Part shown: one piece after another, positions 46,135 to 57,248 of the stretch
Numbering within the stretch: position 1 is the first letter of the stretch
How the letters are laid out: every line of letters begins with the position of its first letter
Assembly: GCA_016719105.1 (NCBI GenBank)
Contig: JADKAQ010000013.1
Span: 1-64,000, forward strand
Reading direction: 5' to 3'
DNA: 64,000 nucleotides
From: Gemmatimonadota bacterium
GTDB taxonomy: Bacteria; Gemmatimonadota; Gemmatimonadetes; Gemmatimonadales; Gemmatimonadaceae
The notes under the pieces: generated by a model
What the model was told of the DNA's origin: nothing
Databases searched by the model: none
Seen by the model: only the letters and a program-made list of their open reading frames with translations
Made by a program: the position numbers and the translations under genes

Positions 46135-48237
46135 TCAGCGCAGGCGGCGCTCCAGGAACTCGGTCGTGGCGCGAGCCACCGCCAACCACGACTGGTGCCG
46201 CAGGAAGCTGTGCACCTCATCGGGGAAGACCAGCTGCTCCACCTCCACGTTCCGCTGCCGGAGCCGCTCGACCAGGGTGATCGTCTCGGCGAACGAGACA
46301 TTGCGATCGTCGTCGCCATGGATGACCAGCACCGGGGCCTTCCAGCGGTCGAGCGAGGCGAGCGGCGATGACTCGAGCGCCAGCCGCGAACGCTCGGGGT
46401 CGAGGAGCGTGTTGTAGTCGGGGATGAAGGTGCGGATGCCCACGTTCCAGTCGTGCACGCCGTGAATGTCCACGCCGGTAGCGAACAGCTCCGGCGCGCG
46501 CGCGAGCCCCATCGCGGTGAGGTAGCCGCCGTAGGAGCCTCCCCAGAGCGCGACCTTTGATGGGTCGACGTCGGGGCGCGACCGCATGAAGAGCCCGGCC
46601 CCGACCACGTCGTTGAACTCGCTCGCCCCCTCGGCGCCGTACCGATCGGCCTCACGGAACTTCATCCCGTAGCCGATCCCGCTGCGATAGTTCACCGACA
46701 GCACCACGAAGCCGCGGCTCGCCATGTACTGGTTGAGCGAGTACGCGTGATGGTAGTACTCCATGTAGTTGTAGCCCAGGAGCATCTGCCGGCGCGACCC
46801 GCCGTGGAAGAAGATCGCCGCGGGTCGCTTGTCCCCCGGCTTGGCCCCCGGCGGGAGGAAGAGCTGCGCGGGGATCGGCATGCCGTCGGCCGCCGTGATG
46901 GTGACGGCCTGCGGCGTCACGAGGCGCGCCGAGGGGAAGTCGGCCAGCAGCGCCGGTGCGAGCGGGGTGGCCACGCCGGCGTTCGTTAGGCGCGCCGCGT
47001 GCGCCGGCGTGCGCGCGTCGGATCGCAGCACGGCGAGCGATCCGTCGCTCAGCTCCACCTGGCCCCACTCGATCCCTTCACCGCGCGTCACCTGCACCGG
47101 CGCCCCACCGCGCACCGGCACGCGCCAGACGTGCCGTCGATCGATGTCGCCGATGTTCGTGTTGTAGAGCACTTCGCGACGATCACGACTGAGGGAGACA
47201 TACTCCACCTCGCCTTCACCTGGCGTGAGAAGCGTCGCGCGACCGCCGGCCACCGGGACGCTGTACAGGTGGTTCCACCCATCCTTCTCCCACGGGAAGA
47301 CGAGGATGTCGCCGTCGCCCCAGAGCAGCTGGTCCGCTCCAACGATCCCGTGCGGGACGCTTCCATCGCCCGCGTCGGCGGTCCACACGGTGCGCGCCGT
47401 ACCGGTGGCCACGTCGCCGACGAGGATCGACCACGGGCGCGCCGTGCGCTGCGCCCTGAACATGTACAGCTCGCTCGATGCCGGCTCGCGGACGAAGGCC
47501 ACCCGCCGGCCATCGGGCGACCAAACCGGCGCCCCGTCGGTGTCGACACTCGGCGCGAGGAAGCGCACCGCGCGTGTGGCGACCTCGAAGATGCCGATGA
47601 ACGCGTGATCGCCGCGGCTGCTCACGAAGGCAAGCTTCGACCCATCGGGCGACCACCGCAGGTTGCCGATGCCACCACGGATGTTCAGCCATTCGGCGAA
47701 GTCGGCCTTGTCGTTCGAGAGCGACCGCGCCCACAGCTTGCCGCGATTGATGACGAGCGTCGCCCCGTCTGGCGCGATGCTCGGTGCAAAGCCGCCGCCC
47801 AGTCGCACCGGCGCCCCGCCGCCGAGCGCCACGCGATGGAGGGCGCTCTCCGCCCCCGTCGGGTTCTGCGCCGGATTCGGGCTCTCCCCCGCGCGATTGC
47901 GCGCCCCGCCACGCACGAAGACGAGCGACGCGCCGTCGGGCTCCCAGGTGAGCGCCAAGATCTCCTGCCCGTCGTCGGCCGTGTAGTTCGTTAGGCGCCG
48001 TCCCGCATAGGCGGGCGGTGTCGCCACCCAGATGTTGCGCGCCCCACGCTCGTTGAGCACCCAGGCCACCGCCCCACCGCGCGGCGCAGCGGTGAGTTCG
48101 GTCGGGAACGGGGCACCCAGGAGTTGCTCGAGGGTCGGCCCGGTCACTCCCTGGCCCGGGAGTCGGGACGTCGTGGACGCAATCAGGGTCAGCGCCGCGG
48201 CCAGCGCGGGAATCGCTCGACAAAGCTGGGAGGGCAT
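46135..48237 (-). CDS. Exported S9-family prolyl oligopeptidase-like peptidase
   Basis: 700 aa from the ATG at 48237; the frame is open to 48435 without signal features. Signal peptide (about 5-28). The N-terminal beta propeller has TolB/WD40-like repeats (SPDGSKLAFVS, SPDGRRVAFV). The C-terminal alpha/beta hydrolase carries the nucleophile in WGGSYGGYLTAMGLA, the acidic residue near HGDDDRNVSF and the His in DEVHSFLRH, the S9 triad. It releases dipeptides or acylated residues from peptides in the periplasm. It is divergent from purE. Confidence 0.9.
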   Translation of the reverse strand: MPSQLCRAIPALAAALTLIASTTSRLPGQGVTGPTLEQLLGAPFPTELTAAPRGGAVAWVLNERGARNIWVATPPAYAGRRLTNYTADDGQEILALTWEPDGASLVFVRGGARNRAGESPNPAQNPTGAESALHRVALGGGAPVRLGGGFAPSIAPDGATLVINRGKLWARSLSNDKADFAEWLNIRGGIGNLRWSPDGSKLAFVSSRGDHAFIGIFEVATRAVRFLAPSVDTDGAPVWSPDGRRVAFVREPASSELYMFRAQRTARPWSILVGDVATGTARTVWTADAGDGSVPHGIVGADQLLWGDGDILVFPWEKDGWNHLYSVPVAGGRATLLTPGEGEVEYVSLSRDRREVLYNTNIGDIDRRHVWRVPVRGGAPVQVTRGEGIEWGQVELSDGSLAVLRSDARTPAHAARLTNAGVATPLAPALLADFPSARLVTPQAVTITAADGMPIPAQLFLPPGAKPGDKRPAAIFFHGGSRRQMLLGYNYMEYYHHAYSLNQYMASRGFVVLSVNYRSGIGYGMKFREADRYGAEGASEFNDVVGAGLFMRSRPDVDPSKVALWGGSYGGYLTAMGLARAPELFATGVDIHGVHDWNVGIRTFIPDYNTLLDPERSRLALESSPLASLDRWKAPVLVIHGDDDRNVSFAETITLVERLRQRNVEVEQLVFPDEVHSFLRHQSWLAVARATTEFLERRLR

Positions 48238-48428
48238 GAGATCGGGGAAAGGGAGGCGAGAATATGTCCCCGGAATCCGGCCGCGGCGATGCCGCGCATC
48301 GTGACACCGCCGACGCTTCGCTCCCCGCGCCCCTTCGCGGGCCAGAGCACGCGCCGCATATTTCGCCCGAGGTCTCGCCTGACGGCCTGCACCGCCGGCG
48401 CCCCCCCCGCCACCGCCTCCCCAACGCC

Positions 48429-48923
48429 ATGCCATCGTCCGCCGCCCCCCTCGTCGGGGTCGTCATGGGTTCCAAGTCCGACTTCGAGCACATGCAGCAC
48501 TGCTGCGCCATGCTCGACGAGTTGCAGGTGCCGTACGAGGCGCGCGTCGTCTCGGCGCACCGTACCCCGGACTGGATGTTCGAGTACGCCGCCTCCGCGG
48601 AGTCGCGCGGACTGCTGGTGATCATTGCGGCGGCCGGTGGTGCCGCGCACCTCCCCGGCATGATCGCCGCCAAGTCGCTCGTCCCGGTGCTCGGCGTACC
48701 GATCCCCGCCACGTTGCTCAACGGACAGGACGCCCTGCTCTCCATCGTGCAGATGCCGGCCGGCGTCCCGGTGGGGACGCTGGCGATCGGCAAGCCGGGG
48801 GCGATCAACGCGGCGATCCTCGCCAGCGAGATCGTGGCGGTGCGGCACCCCGAGGTGCGCAATCGGCTGCGCCACTGGCGCGACGCGCGCCGTGACGACG
48901 TCCTGACGCAGGTCCTCCCGTGA
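48429..48923 (+). CDS. purE: N5-CAIR mutase (phosphoribosylaminoimidazole carboxylase catalytic subunit)
   Basis: 164 aa from the ATG at 48429; the frame extends upstream to 48264 without family match. Class I PurE motifs: MGSKSDFEHM (about 12-21), ARVVSAHRTPDWM with the catalytic His, AAAGGAAHLPGM, and the VPIPATLLNGQDALLSIVQMP run. It rearranges N5-CAIR to CAIR in purine synthesis. purK follows with a 4-bp overlap, so the two-step route is encoded together. Confidence 0.95.
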   Translation: MPSSAAPLVGVVMGSKSDFEHMQHCCAMLDELQVPYEARVVSAHRTPDWMFEYAASAESRGLLVIIAAAGGAAHLPGMIAAKSLVPVLGVPIPATLLNGQDALLSIVQMPAGVPVGTLAIGKPGAINAAILASEIVAVRHPEVRNRLRHWRDARRDDVLTQVLP

Positions 48924-50071
48924 GCGTGATCCTCCCCGGCGCGACGATCGGCATCCTGGGCGGCGGCCAACTGGGCCGCATGACGGGCATGGCGGCCCGT
49001 TCGTTAGGCTACGACGTCCAGGTCCTCGACCCCGATCCCGATTGCCCGGCCCGTGCCATCGCGTCGCGCACCATCACCGCACGCTTCGATGATGCCGATG
49101 CCGCGGCCGAGCTGGCGCGCGACTGCGACGTCGTCACGCTCGAAATCGAGCAGATCGCCCGTCCAGCACTCGAGGCGGTGACGACGCTCGCCCCGCTGCG
49201 GCCGCGTGCCGAGGCAGTCTTCACGGTGCAGGACCGCATCCGCCAGCGCTCCTGGCTCGACAAGCACGGCTTCCCCGTGGGGCCGTATCGCGCGGTGGGA
49301 ACCGCCGACGAGTGTGCGGCGGCCGTGACGGCTCTCGGGCCTTCCATCTGCAAGGCCCCGATGGGGGGATACGACGGACGCGGACAACGCCGCGTCCGCA
49401 CCGCCGAGGAAGGGACCGAGGCGTGGAAGGCGTTAGGCAGCGGGCGGGTGATCGTCGAACAGTTCCTCGACCTCGACATCGAGCTCTCGGTGCTGGTCGC
49501 CCGGCGCGAGGACGGAGTGTGCGCGGTGTATCCACCCTCGGTGAACCACCACGTGCACGGGGTGCTCGATTGGGCCATCACCCCCGGCGCCCTGCAGGCG
49601 CCGCTGCTGCAGCACGCGCAACAGGTGGCGCGCGCCATCGCCGAGAGCATGGGGATCGTCGGGCTGCTGGCGGTGGAGCTGTTCCTCACGAAGGATGGTC
49701 GCCTGCTCGTCAACGAACTCGCTCCGCGCCCGCACAACACGTATCACCACTCCGAGCGCGGCCACTCCACCTCGCAGTTCGAGCAGCTGGTGCGCGCCGT
49801 GTGCGGGCTCCCGTTAGGCTCGGTGGACGCGGTTGCTCCGGCCGCCATCGCCAACCTCCTGGGCGACCTCTGGGTCGAGGGCGACCAGCCGCACTTCGTC
49901 GAGGCGCTCGCCGTCCCCGACGTGCGATTGCACCTGTACGGCAAGGCATCCGCCCGCCCCGGCCGCAAGATGGGCCACCTCTCCGCCATCGCCGCCACCG
50001 CCGAGGAAGCGCTGGCGCGCGTCCTCGAGGCGCGGCGACGCATGGCCACCCGCTCCGCGATCGAGGTCTGA
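48920..50071 (+). CDS. purK: N5-carboxyaminoimidazole ribonucleotide synthase
   Basis: 383 aa, GTG start overlapping the purE stop by 4 bp. ATP-grasp enzyme: the start GATIGILGGGQLGRM, the VTLEIEQI strand, the KAPMGGYDGRGQ flexible ATP loop, and NELAPRPHNTYHHSER near the active site. It makes N5-CAIR from AIR, bicarbonate and ATP. Three in-frame TTA codons (49003, 49432, 49813) are all within GTTAGGC heptamers, the densest cluster in the window. Confidence 0.95.
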   Translation: MSVILPGATIGILGGGQLGRMTGMAARSLGYDVQVLDPDPDCPARAIASRTITARFDDADAAAELARDCDVVTLEIEQIARPALEAVTTLAPLRPRAEAVFTVQDRIRQRSWLDKHGFPVGPYRAVGTADECAAAVTALGPSICKAPMGGYDGRGQRRVRTAEEGTEAWKALGSGRVIVEQFLDLDIELSVLVARREDGVCAVYPPSVNHHVHGVLDWAITPGALQAPLLQHAQQVARAIAESMGIVGLLAVELFLTKDGRLLVNELAPRPHNTYHHSERGHSTSQFEQLVRAVCGLPLGSVDAVAPAAIANLLGDLWVEGDQPHFVEALAVPDVRLHLYGKASARPGRKMGHLSAIAATAEEALARVLEARRRMATRSAIEV

Positions 50072-50072
50072 C

Positions 50073-50639
50073 ATGTTCCGCGTCGCTCGCTCGACACGCG
50101 ACCGTCTCGCGCTCCGCCTGACGAGTCGCGTGCTCGCCACCCTTGCGCTGGGCGCCTGCGCGCACGGCCGGGGCGCAGTGGCCCCGCCGGCGCTGGCCGT
50201 CGCGACGCTGCGAAGCAGCACCGGCACCACCATCGGAACCGCCACGTTGCGTCAGGTCGACGGCGCCATCCAGGTCGACCTCGATGTGCGCGGCATCGCC
50301 GACGGAGCGCACGGCGTGCACTTCCACACCGTCGGGCGCTGCGACGCCCCCGACTTCGCCACGGCGGGCGGCCACCTCAATCCCAAGGGGACCAAGCACG
50401 GCGCGAAGAACCCGGCGGGGCCGCACGCCGGCGACCTCCCCAACCTGATCATCTCCGGCGGACGGAGCAGCGGATGGACCGCGAAGACGCTCCGCATCGC
50501 GGCCGACGCCTCACCGGGCGGGCTCTTCGACGCCGACGGGACGGCCATCGTGGTGCATGCGATGCCGGACGACGAGATGACCGACCCGAGCGGTAGCAGC
50601 GGCGCGCGGATCGCCTGCGGGGTCATCGAGAAGCGCTAG
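50073..50639 (+). CDS. sodC: Cu/Zn superoxide dismutase lipoprotein
   Basis: 188 aa. The lipobox LGAC (Cys near residue 29) suggests anchoring in the envelope. Metal ligands: HFH in GVHFHTVG, the zinc-loop His in GGHLNPKGTKHG and GPHAGDLPN, and the copper His in IVVHAMPDDEMTD; the Cys pair for the disulfide is GRCDAP and ARIACGVI. It removes superoxide outside the cytoplasm. It follows purK by 1 bp, so it is probably read with the purine genes. Confidence 0.92.
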   Translation: MFRVARSTRDRLALRLTSRVLATLALGACAHGRGAVAPPALAVATLRSSTGTTIGTATLRQVDGAIQVDLDVRGIADGAHGVHFHTVGRCDAPDFATAGGHLNPKGTKHGAKNPAGPHAGDLPNLIISGGRSSGWTAKTLRIAADASPGGLFDADGTAIVVHAMPDDEMTDPSGSSGARIACGVIEKR

Positions 50640-50694
50640 CTCGAGAACCACTCACTGGATCGCGGCACCGTCCACCGGTAAGGGAGCCCTCACC

Positions 50695-51786
50695 ATGACG
50701 TCGCACGCCTCGCGCACCACCGATGGCCGCGGTCGACTGTTCGACAGCGTCGTCGACACGATCGGCAACACCCCGTGCATTCGCCTCAACCGCATCGCCC
50801 CGTCGCACGTGCGGATGTATGTGAAAGCGGAGTTCTTCAATCCAGCCGCGTCGGTCAAGGATCGCCTCGCCATCAGCATCATCGAGGAAGCGGAGCGCCG
50901 GGGCGACCTCAAGTCGGGACAGACGGTGGTGGAGGCGACGAGCGGGAACACCGGCATCGGTCTGGCGATGGTCTGCGCCGCAAAGGGGTATCCGCTGGTC
51001 GTGACGATGGCGGACTCGTTCTCCATCGAGCGGCGCAACCTCATGCGATTCCTCGGCGCCAAGGTCGTCCTCACGCCGCGCGCCGCGAAGGGGCTCGGGA
51101 TGTACCAGAAGGCGAAGGAGCTCGCGGACGCCAACGGGTGGTTCCTCGCGCGTCAGTTCGAGACCGCCGACAACGCGTTGATCCATGAGAATACGACCGG
51201 ACGCGAAATCATCGCCGATTTCGGGGGCGATCGACTCGACTACTTCGTGAGTGGATACGGAACTGGGGGAACGGTCACCGGCATCGCGCGTGTCCTGCGC
51301 AAGGAACGGCCGGAGACGAAGATCATCCTGAGCGAACCCTCCATCGCACCGCTCGTGGCCTCAGGCATCGCGCAGGTGCGCGGCGCCGACCACTCACCGG
51401 CGGCAAGCCATTCGGCCTTCACCCCGCATCCCATCCAGGGGTGGACGCCGGACTTCATTCCGTATGTGCTGCAGGAGTCGATCGACCAGCATTTCTACGA
51501 CGAGCTGATCCCCGTCGCCGGCCCCGACGCCATCGCCTGGTCGCGCAAGCTGGCGGCGCAGGAGGGGATCTTCACCGGGATCTCGGGCGGCGGGTCGCTC
51601 GCCGTCGCCATCCAGGTGGCCGAGCGCGCGGCCGAAGGATCGGTGATCTGCTGCATGCTCCCCGACACGGGTGAGCGCTATCTCTCGACGCCGCTGTTCG
51701 AGGGGGTCGCCACCGACATGACCGACGACGAAGTCGCCCTGTCGCGCTCGACCCCCGGCTTCCAGATGGACCCGCCGCCCGCCTAA
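50695..51786 (+). CDS. Cysteine synthase family protein (O-acetylserine sulfhydrylase-like)
   Basis: 363 aa. Fold-type II PLP enzyme: the Schiff-base lysine in NPAASVKDRLA (about residue 53), the phosphate and substrate loop EATSGNTGIGLA, the GYGTGGTVTG PLP-binding glycine loop, and the C-terminal LPDTGERYLSTPLF typical of CysK. It would make cysteine from O-acetylserine and sulfide. It is about 40 residues longer than standard CysK, from an extended start and a C-terminal tail. The TAA stop lies inside a GCCTAAC heptamer. A second relative lies at 62955. Confidence 0.92.
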   Translation: MTSHASRTTDGRGRLFDSVVDTIGNTPCIRLNRIAPSHVRMYVKAEFFNPAASVKDRLAISIIEEAERRGDLKSGQTVVEATSGNTGIGLAMVCAAKGYPLVVTMADSFSIERRNLMRFLGAKVVLTPRAAKGLGMYQKAKELADANGWFLARQFETADNALIHENTTGREIIADFGGDRLDYFVSGYGTGGTVTGIARVLRKERPETKIILSEPSIAPLVASGIAQVRGADHSPAASHSAFTPHPIQGWTPDFIPYVLQESIDQHFYDELIPVAGPDAIAWSRKLAAQEGIFTGISGGGSLAVAIQVAERAAEGSVICCMLPDTGERYLSTPLFEGVATDMTDDEVALSRSTPGFQMDPPPA

Positions 51787-51806
51787 CGGGCGGTCGCGGA
51801 ACGACA

Positions 51807-51839
51807 CCGGGGGGCCGGCATCGAGTGCCGGCCCCCCGG
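51807..51839. terminator. Strong hairpin between convergent cysK-like and uppS genes
   Basis: A 14-bp perfect stem (CCGGGGGGCCGGCA / TGCCGGCCCCCCGG) with loop TCGAG, 21 bp after the cysteine synthase stop. It lies between genes pointing at each other and can serve both. Confidence 0.8.
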
Positions 51840-51870
51840 GTTCGTCCCCTCGTGGTGCGGTCGTGCTCCC

Positions 51871-52632
51871 CTAGATCGCCTTCGACAGCCCCCCAAACCG
51901 GCGGTCGCGGGCGCGGAAGTCGTTCACCGCCTCATCGAAGTCGGCGTTGGAGAAGTCGGGCCACATGCGGCGCGAGAAGACCATCTCGGCGTAGGCGCAT
52001 TCCCACAGCAGGAAGTCGCTCAGGCGCTGCTCGCCCCCCGTGCGCACCATGAGGTCGACATCGGGGACGTCGCCCGGGCAGTGGTTCACCATCGAGATCG
52101 CGCGGCTGAAATCCTCGCGTGACAGCGCCGCCCCCTGCGGGACCATCGTGGCCGCGCGCACGAGCGTGTCGCGCGACGAGTAGTCCACCGCCAGCCGCAA
52201 CACCATGCCATCGCAATCCGCCGTCTCGCGCTCGGAGGCCTCGATGGCCCGCCGCAGCTCGGGGGAGAGGCGATCGCGGCGCCCGATGACGCTCAGGCGA
52301 ATGTCGTTATCCAGCAGGCGCGGTGTTTCCGAGGCCAGGTTGCGCCGGAAGAGCTTCATGAGCGCGTGCACTTCGTCCTGCGGACGATTCCAGTTGTCCG
52401 AGGAAAAGGCATAGAGCGTGAGGTAACCCACGCCGGAGCGCCGGGCATGCTCGACGATGCGCCGCACCGTCTTGGCCCCTTCGATGTGCCCCATCGTGCG
52501 GCGCTTGCCGCGCTGCTGCGCCCAGCGCCCGTTGCCATCCATGATCATGGCGACGTGCCGAGGCCCGAATGCCGAGACCGAGACGACTTCGCGTCGCCCG
52601 TCTCCCGTCTCCCGTCTGAGTGTTGTCGTCAC
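51871..52632 (-). CDS. uppS: Undecaprenyl diphosphate synthase with a repeat-encoded N-terminus
   Basis: 253 aa, GTG start overlapping the upstream regulator stop by 4 bp. Cis-prenyltransferase motifs are complete: HVAMIMDGNGRWA (catalytic Asp), the TLYAFSSDNWNRP region, and the C-terminal VDLMVRTGGEQRLSDFLLWECAYAEMVF pattern. It makes the lipid carrier for peptidoglycan and other cell-wall polymers. The first 20 or so residues before the HVAMIMDG motif are unusual: RRETGDGRRE is encoded by three tandem copies of a 7-bp repeat, and no better start codon lies downstream. Confidence 0.95.
   Translation of the reverse strand: MTTTLRRETGDGRREVVSVSAFGPRHVAMIMDGNGRWAQQRGKRRTMGHIEGAKTVRRIVEHARRSGVGYLTLYAFSSDNWNRPQDEVHALMKLFRRNLASETPRLLDNDIRLSVIGRRDRLSPELRRAIEASERETADCDGMVLRLAVDYSSRDTLVRAATMVPQGAALSREDFSRAISMVNHCPGDVPDVDLMVRTGGEQRLSDFLLWECAYAEMVFSRRMWPDFSNADFDEAVNDFRARDRRFGGLSKAI
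52597..52617. repeat. Three tandem 7-bp units inside the uppS 5' end
   Basis: CCCGTCT occurs three times without gaps. On the coding strand this is AGACGGG, the same core as in arrays near 58.7 kb and 60.3 kb and, with one added base, in uvrA. Confidence 0.85.
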
Positions 52633-53036
52633 CGCTCGCGAGTGGCTTTGATAATCGCTTCCATGTGCCCGAGATACCGTTCCAGCGCCTGCCGCCCGAG
52701 CGGGGACAGCGCATAGTCGGTCTTGGGTAGGCGTCCTTCAAACGACTTGGTACAGAGGATGTAGCCGGCTTCCTCGAGCTTGCGGGCATGGACGCTGAGG
52801 TTCCCGTCGGTGGTCCCCATCAGCGACTTGAGCGCGTTGAAGCTCAGCGAATCGTTCACGGCGAGTGCAGAAACGATGCCGAGACGAATGCGCTCGTGGA
52901 TCAGACGATCGAGGGCGGCCGGGGTCGCATCAGTCGCGTGACCGTCCACCGAGGAGAGCCCGCCCGCTCCCGGCCCGTGGGCCCCGACGTCCCCCGCGGG
53001 AGGACGGGTCGAGGCGGCTGTGTTTCGCTTAGCCAC
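52629..53036 (-). CDS. Winged-helix transcriptional regulator (HTH_34/PadR-MarR-like)
   Basis: 135 aa from a GTG start that overlaps the upstream membrane-protein stop by 8 bp. After a disordered N-terminal 40 residues comes a winged helix: RLGIVSALAVNDSLSFNALKSLMGTTDGNLSVHARKLEEAGYI, then a wing with TDYALSPLGRQALERYL. This fits small DNA-binding regulators of the HTH_34 type, which often sit beside membrane proteins. A 15-bp palindrome upstream of the operon is a candidate operator for it. Confidence 0.8.
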   Translation of the reverse strand: MAKRNTAASTRPPAGDVGAHGPGAGGLSSVDGHATDATPAALDRLIHERIRLGIVSALAVNDSLSFNALKSLMGTTDGNLSVHARKLEEAGYILCTKSFEGRLPKTDYALSPLGRQALERYLGHMEAIIKATRER

Positions 53037-53682
53037 CGTACCTCCGTGAGATCAGATAGCCGAACAGCACGTGCAGCCCGCCGAAACCGGCGGCCATGAT
53101 CGAATTCAGCAGGACACCGCGCAGCTCCGGCGGCCATCCGGCAAAGACCAGCGGGACCGCCAGGGCGATCGCCCCGAAGCCCATGAAGAGCGCCCCCATC
53201 ACCGGGACGATCGGGACCGACATCGCCCCGCCGGCCATGACCGCGGCGCCGTACATCATGAGCCACATCCCCGGGAGCGCCGGATACCACCCGGCCCGGA
53301 TCGCCACGGCGGTCAGCACCGCTCCCGCGACCAGCGACGGGAAGAAGGCCAGCGCCAGCTTGCGGGCCAGCGCCGTGGTGAACGTCGCCTTCGACGCGCG
53401 CGTCTTGCGCACGGTGTGGTAAACCGACGCCGAAAAGGCGATCGGCGCCGCCGCCATCCAGGTGAGGAGCCAGCGCGGCGACTCGAGATGCGTCCCCGCC
53501 ACAAGGGTGGCGATGAGCGCCACGATGCCGGTCAGGGTGATCCCGGCCCCGGAGACGGCCGTGAAGGTCCCCGCCGCTTCCATCGTCTGCCGAATGAAGC
53601 GAAGGTTGTCCAGCGCCCGGTCCGACAGCGCCGGCGGCGGCGCGGGGGGCTCGAGCTTGAGTGGGCGGTCGTGTCGCGTCAT
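53029..53682 (-). CDS. Multi-helix membrane protein, first gene of the regulator-uppS operon
   Basis: 217 aa from the ATG at 53682; the frame extends to 53760. Six hydrophobic segments (about residues 43-62, 70-90, 105-125, 130-145, 150-170, 180-205). A short Pro-rich N-terminus precedes them. No catalytic motif or named family is recognised. Its overlap with the winged-helix gene suggests a sensor or effector pair. Position close to uppS hints at envelope homeostasis, but that is only context. Confidence 0.65.
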   Translation of the reverse strand: MTRHDRPLKLEPPAPPPALSDRALDNLRFIRQTMEAAGTFTAVSGAGITLTGIVALIATLVAGTHLESPRWLLTWMAAAPIAFSASVYHTVRKTRASKATFTTALARKLALAFFPSLVAGAVLTAVAIRAGWYPALPGMWLMMYGAAVMAGGAMSVPIVPVMGALFMGFGAIALAVPLVFAGWPPELRGVLLNSIMAAGFGGLHVLFGYLISRRYGG

Positions 53683-53689
53683 GGGGGGA

Positions 53690-53718
53690 GAATGTCGCCG
53701 TGCCCGTACTGTCGTCAA
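53690..53718 (-). promoter_or_regulatory. Possible promoter of the membrane protein-regulator-uppS operon
   Basis: Reading the minus strand: TTGACG (53713-53718), a 17-bp spacer and ACATTC (53690-53695), 7 nt before the ATG at 53682. The -35 is good, the -10 poor. If real, the transcript would be leaderless. Confidence 0.4.
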
Positions 53719-53721
53719 GTG

Positions 53722-53736
53722 CTTTGCAGTGTAAAG
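53722..53736. promoter_or_regulatory. 15-bp palindrome, candidate operator for the winged-helix regulator
   Basis: CTTTGCAGTGTAAAG is symmetric at 6 of 7 base pairs around a central G (CTTT-N-CA / TG-N-AAAG). It sits 3 bp upstream of the TTGACG box. A binding site next to -35 fits control of the operon by its own second gene. Confidence 0.5.
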
Positions 53737-53764
53737 ACGATGTGACACACGACCTGTCACAACA

Positions 53765-53797
53765 CGGCGGCGCCCCTCGCCGTGAGGAGCGCCGCCG
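53765..53797 (-). terminator. Terminator after the second BNR gene
   Basis: A 14-position stem with one mismatch (CGGCGGCGC-C-CCTC / GAGG-A-GCGCCGCCG) and loop GCCGT, 39 bp beyond the BNR stop on the minus strand. Confidence 0.65.
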
Positions 53798-53836
53798 AGC
53801 CCGGAACGCGGTTACGCCCGGGAGGACCCTACCGCG

Positions 53837-57076
<3,240 letters not shown>

Positions 57077-57248
57077 GCTGCGCCTCGGGGTGGGGAGGAG
57101 TGTGCTTCTACAACGTGCGGGCGACGCCTCGCGTTGGCGGCGCCCGTCCGCGCGGGAATCTGCCTCGGAAGGGGCGGCGAGGCGAGTCCGGACTTGCGCC
57201 GCCCCTGCGCCGGACGTTGCGTTGCCCCATCCCCCCGCCGATCCCTCC

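Noticed and set aside
42984..46280. 1098-residue open frame on the plus strand
   Set aside because: It lies antisense to the second SusC gene. Its translation is Arg/Val/Glu-rich with no motif, a usual by-product of GC-rich codon bias.
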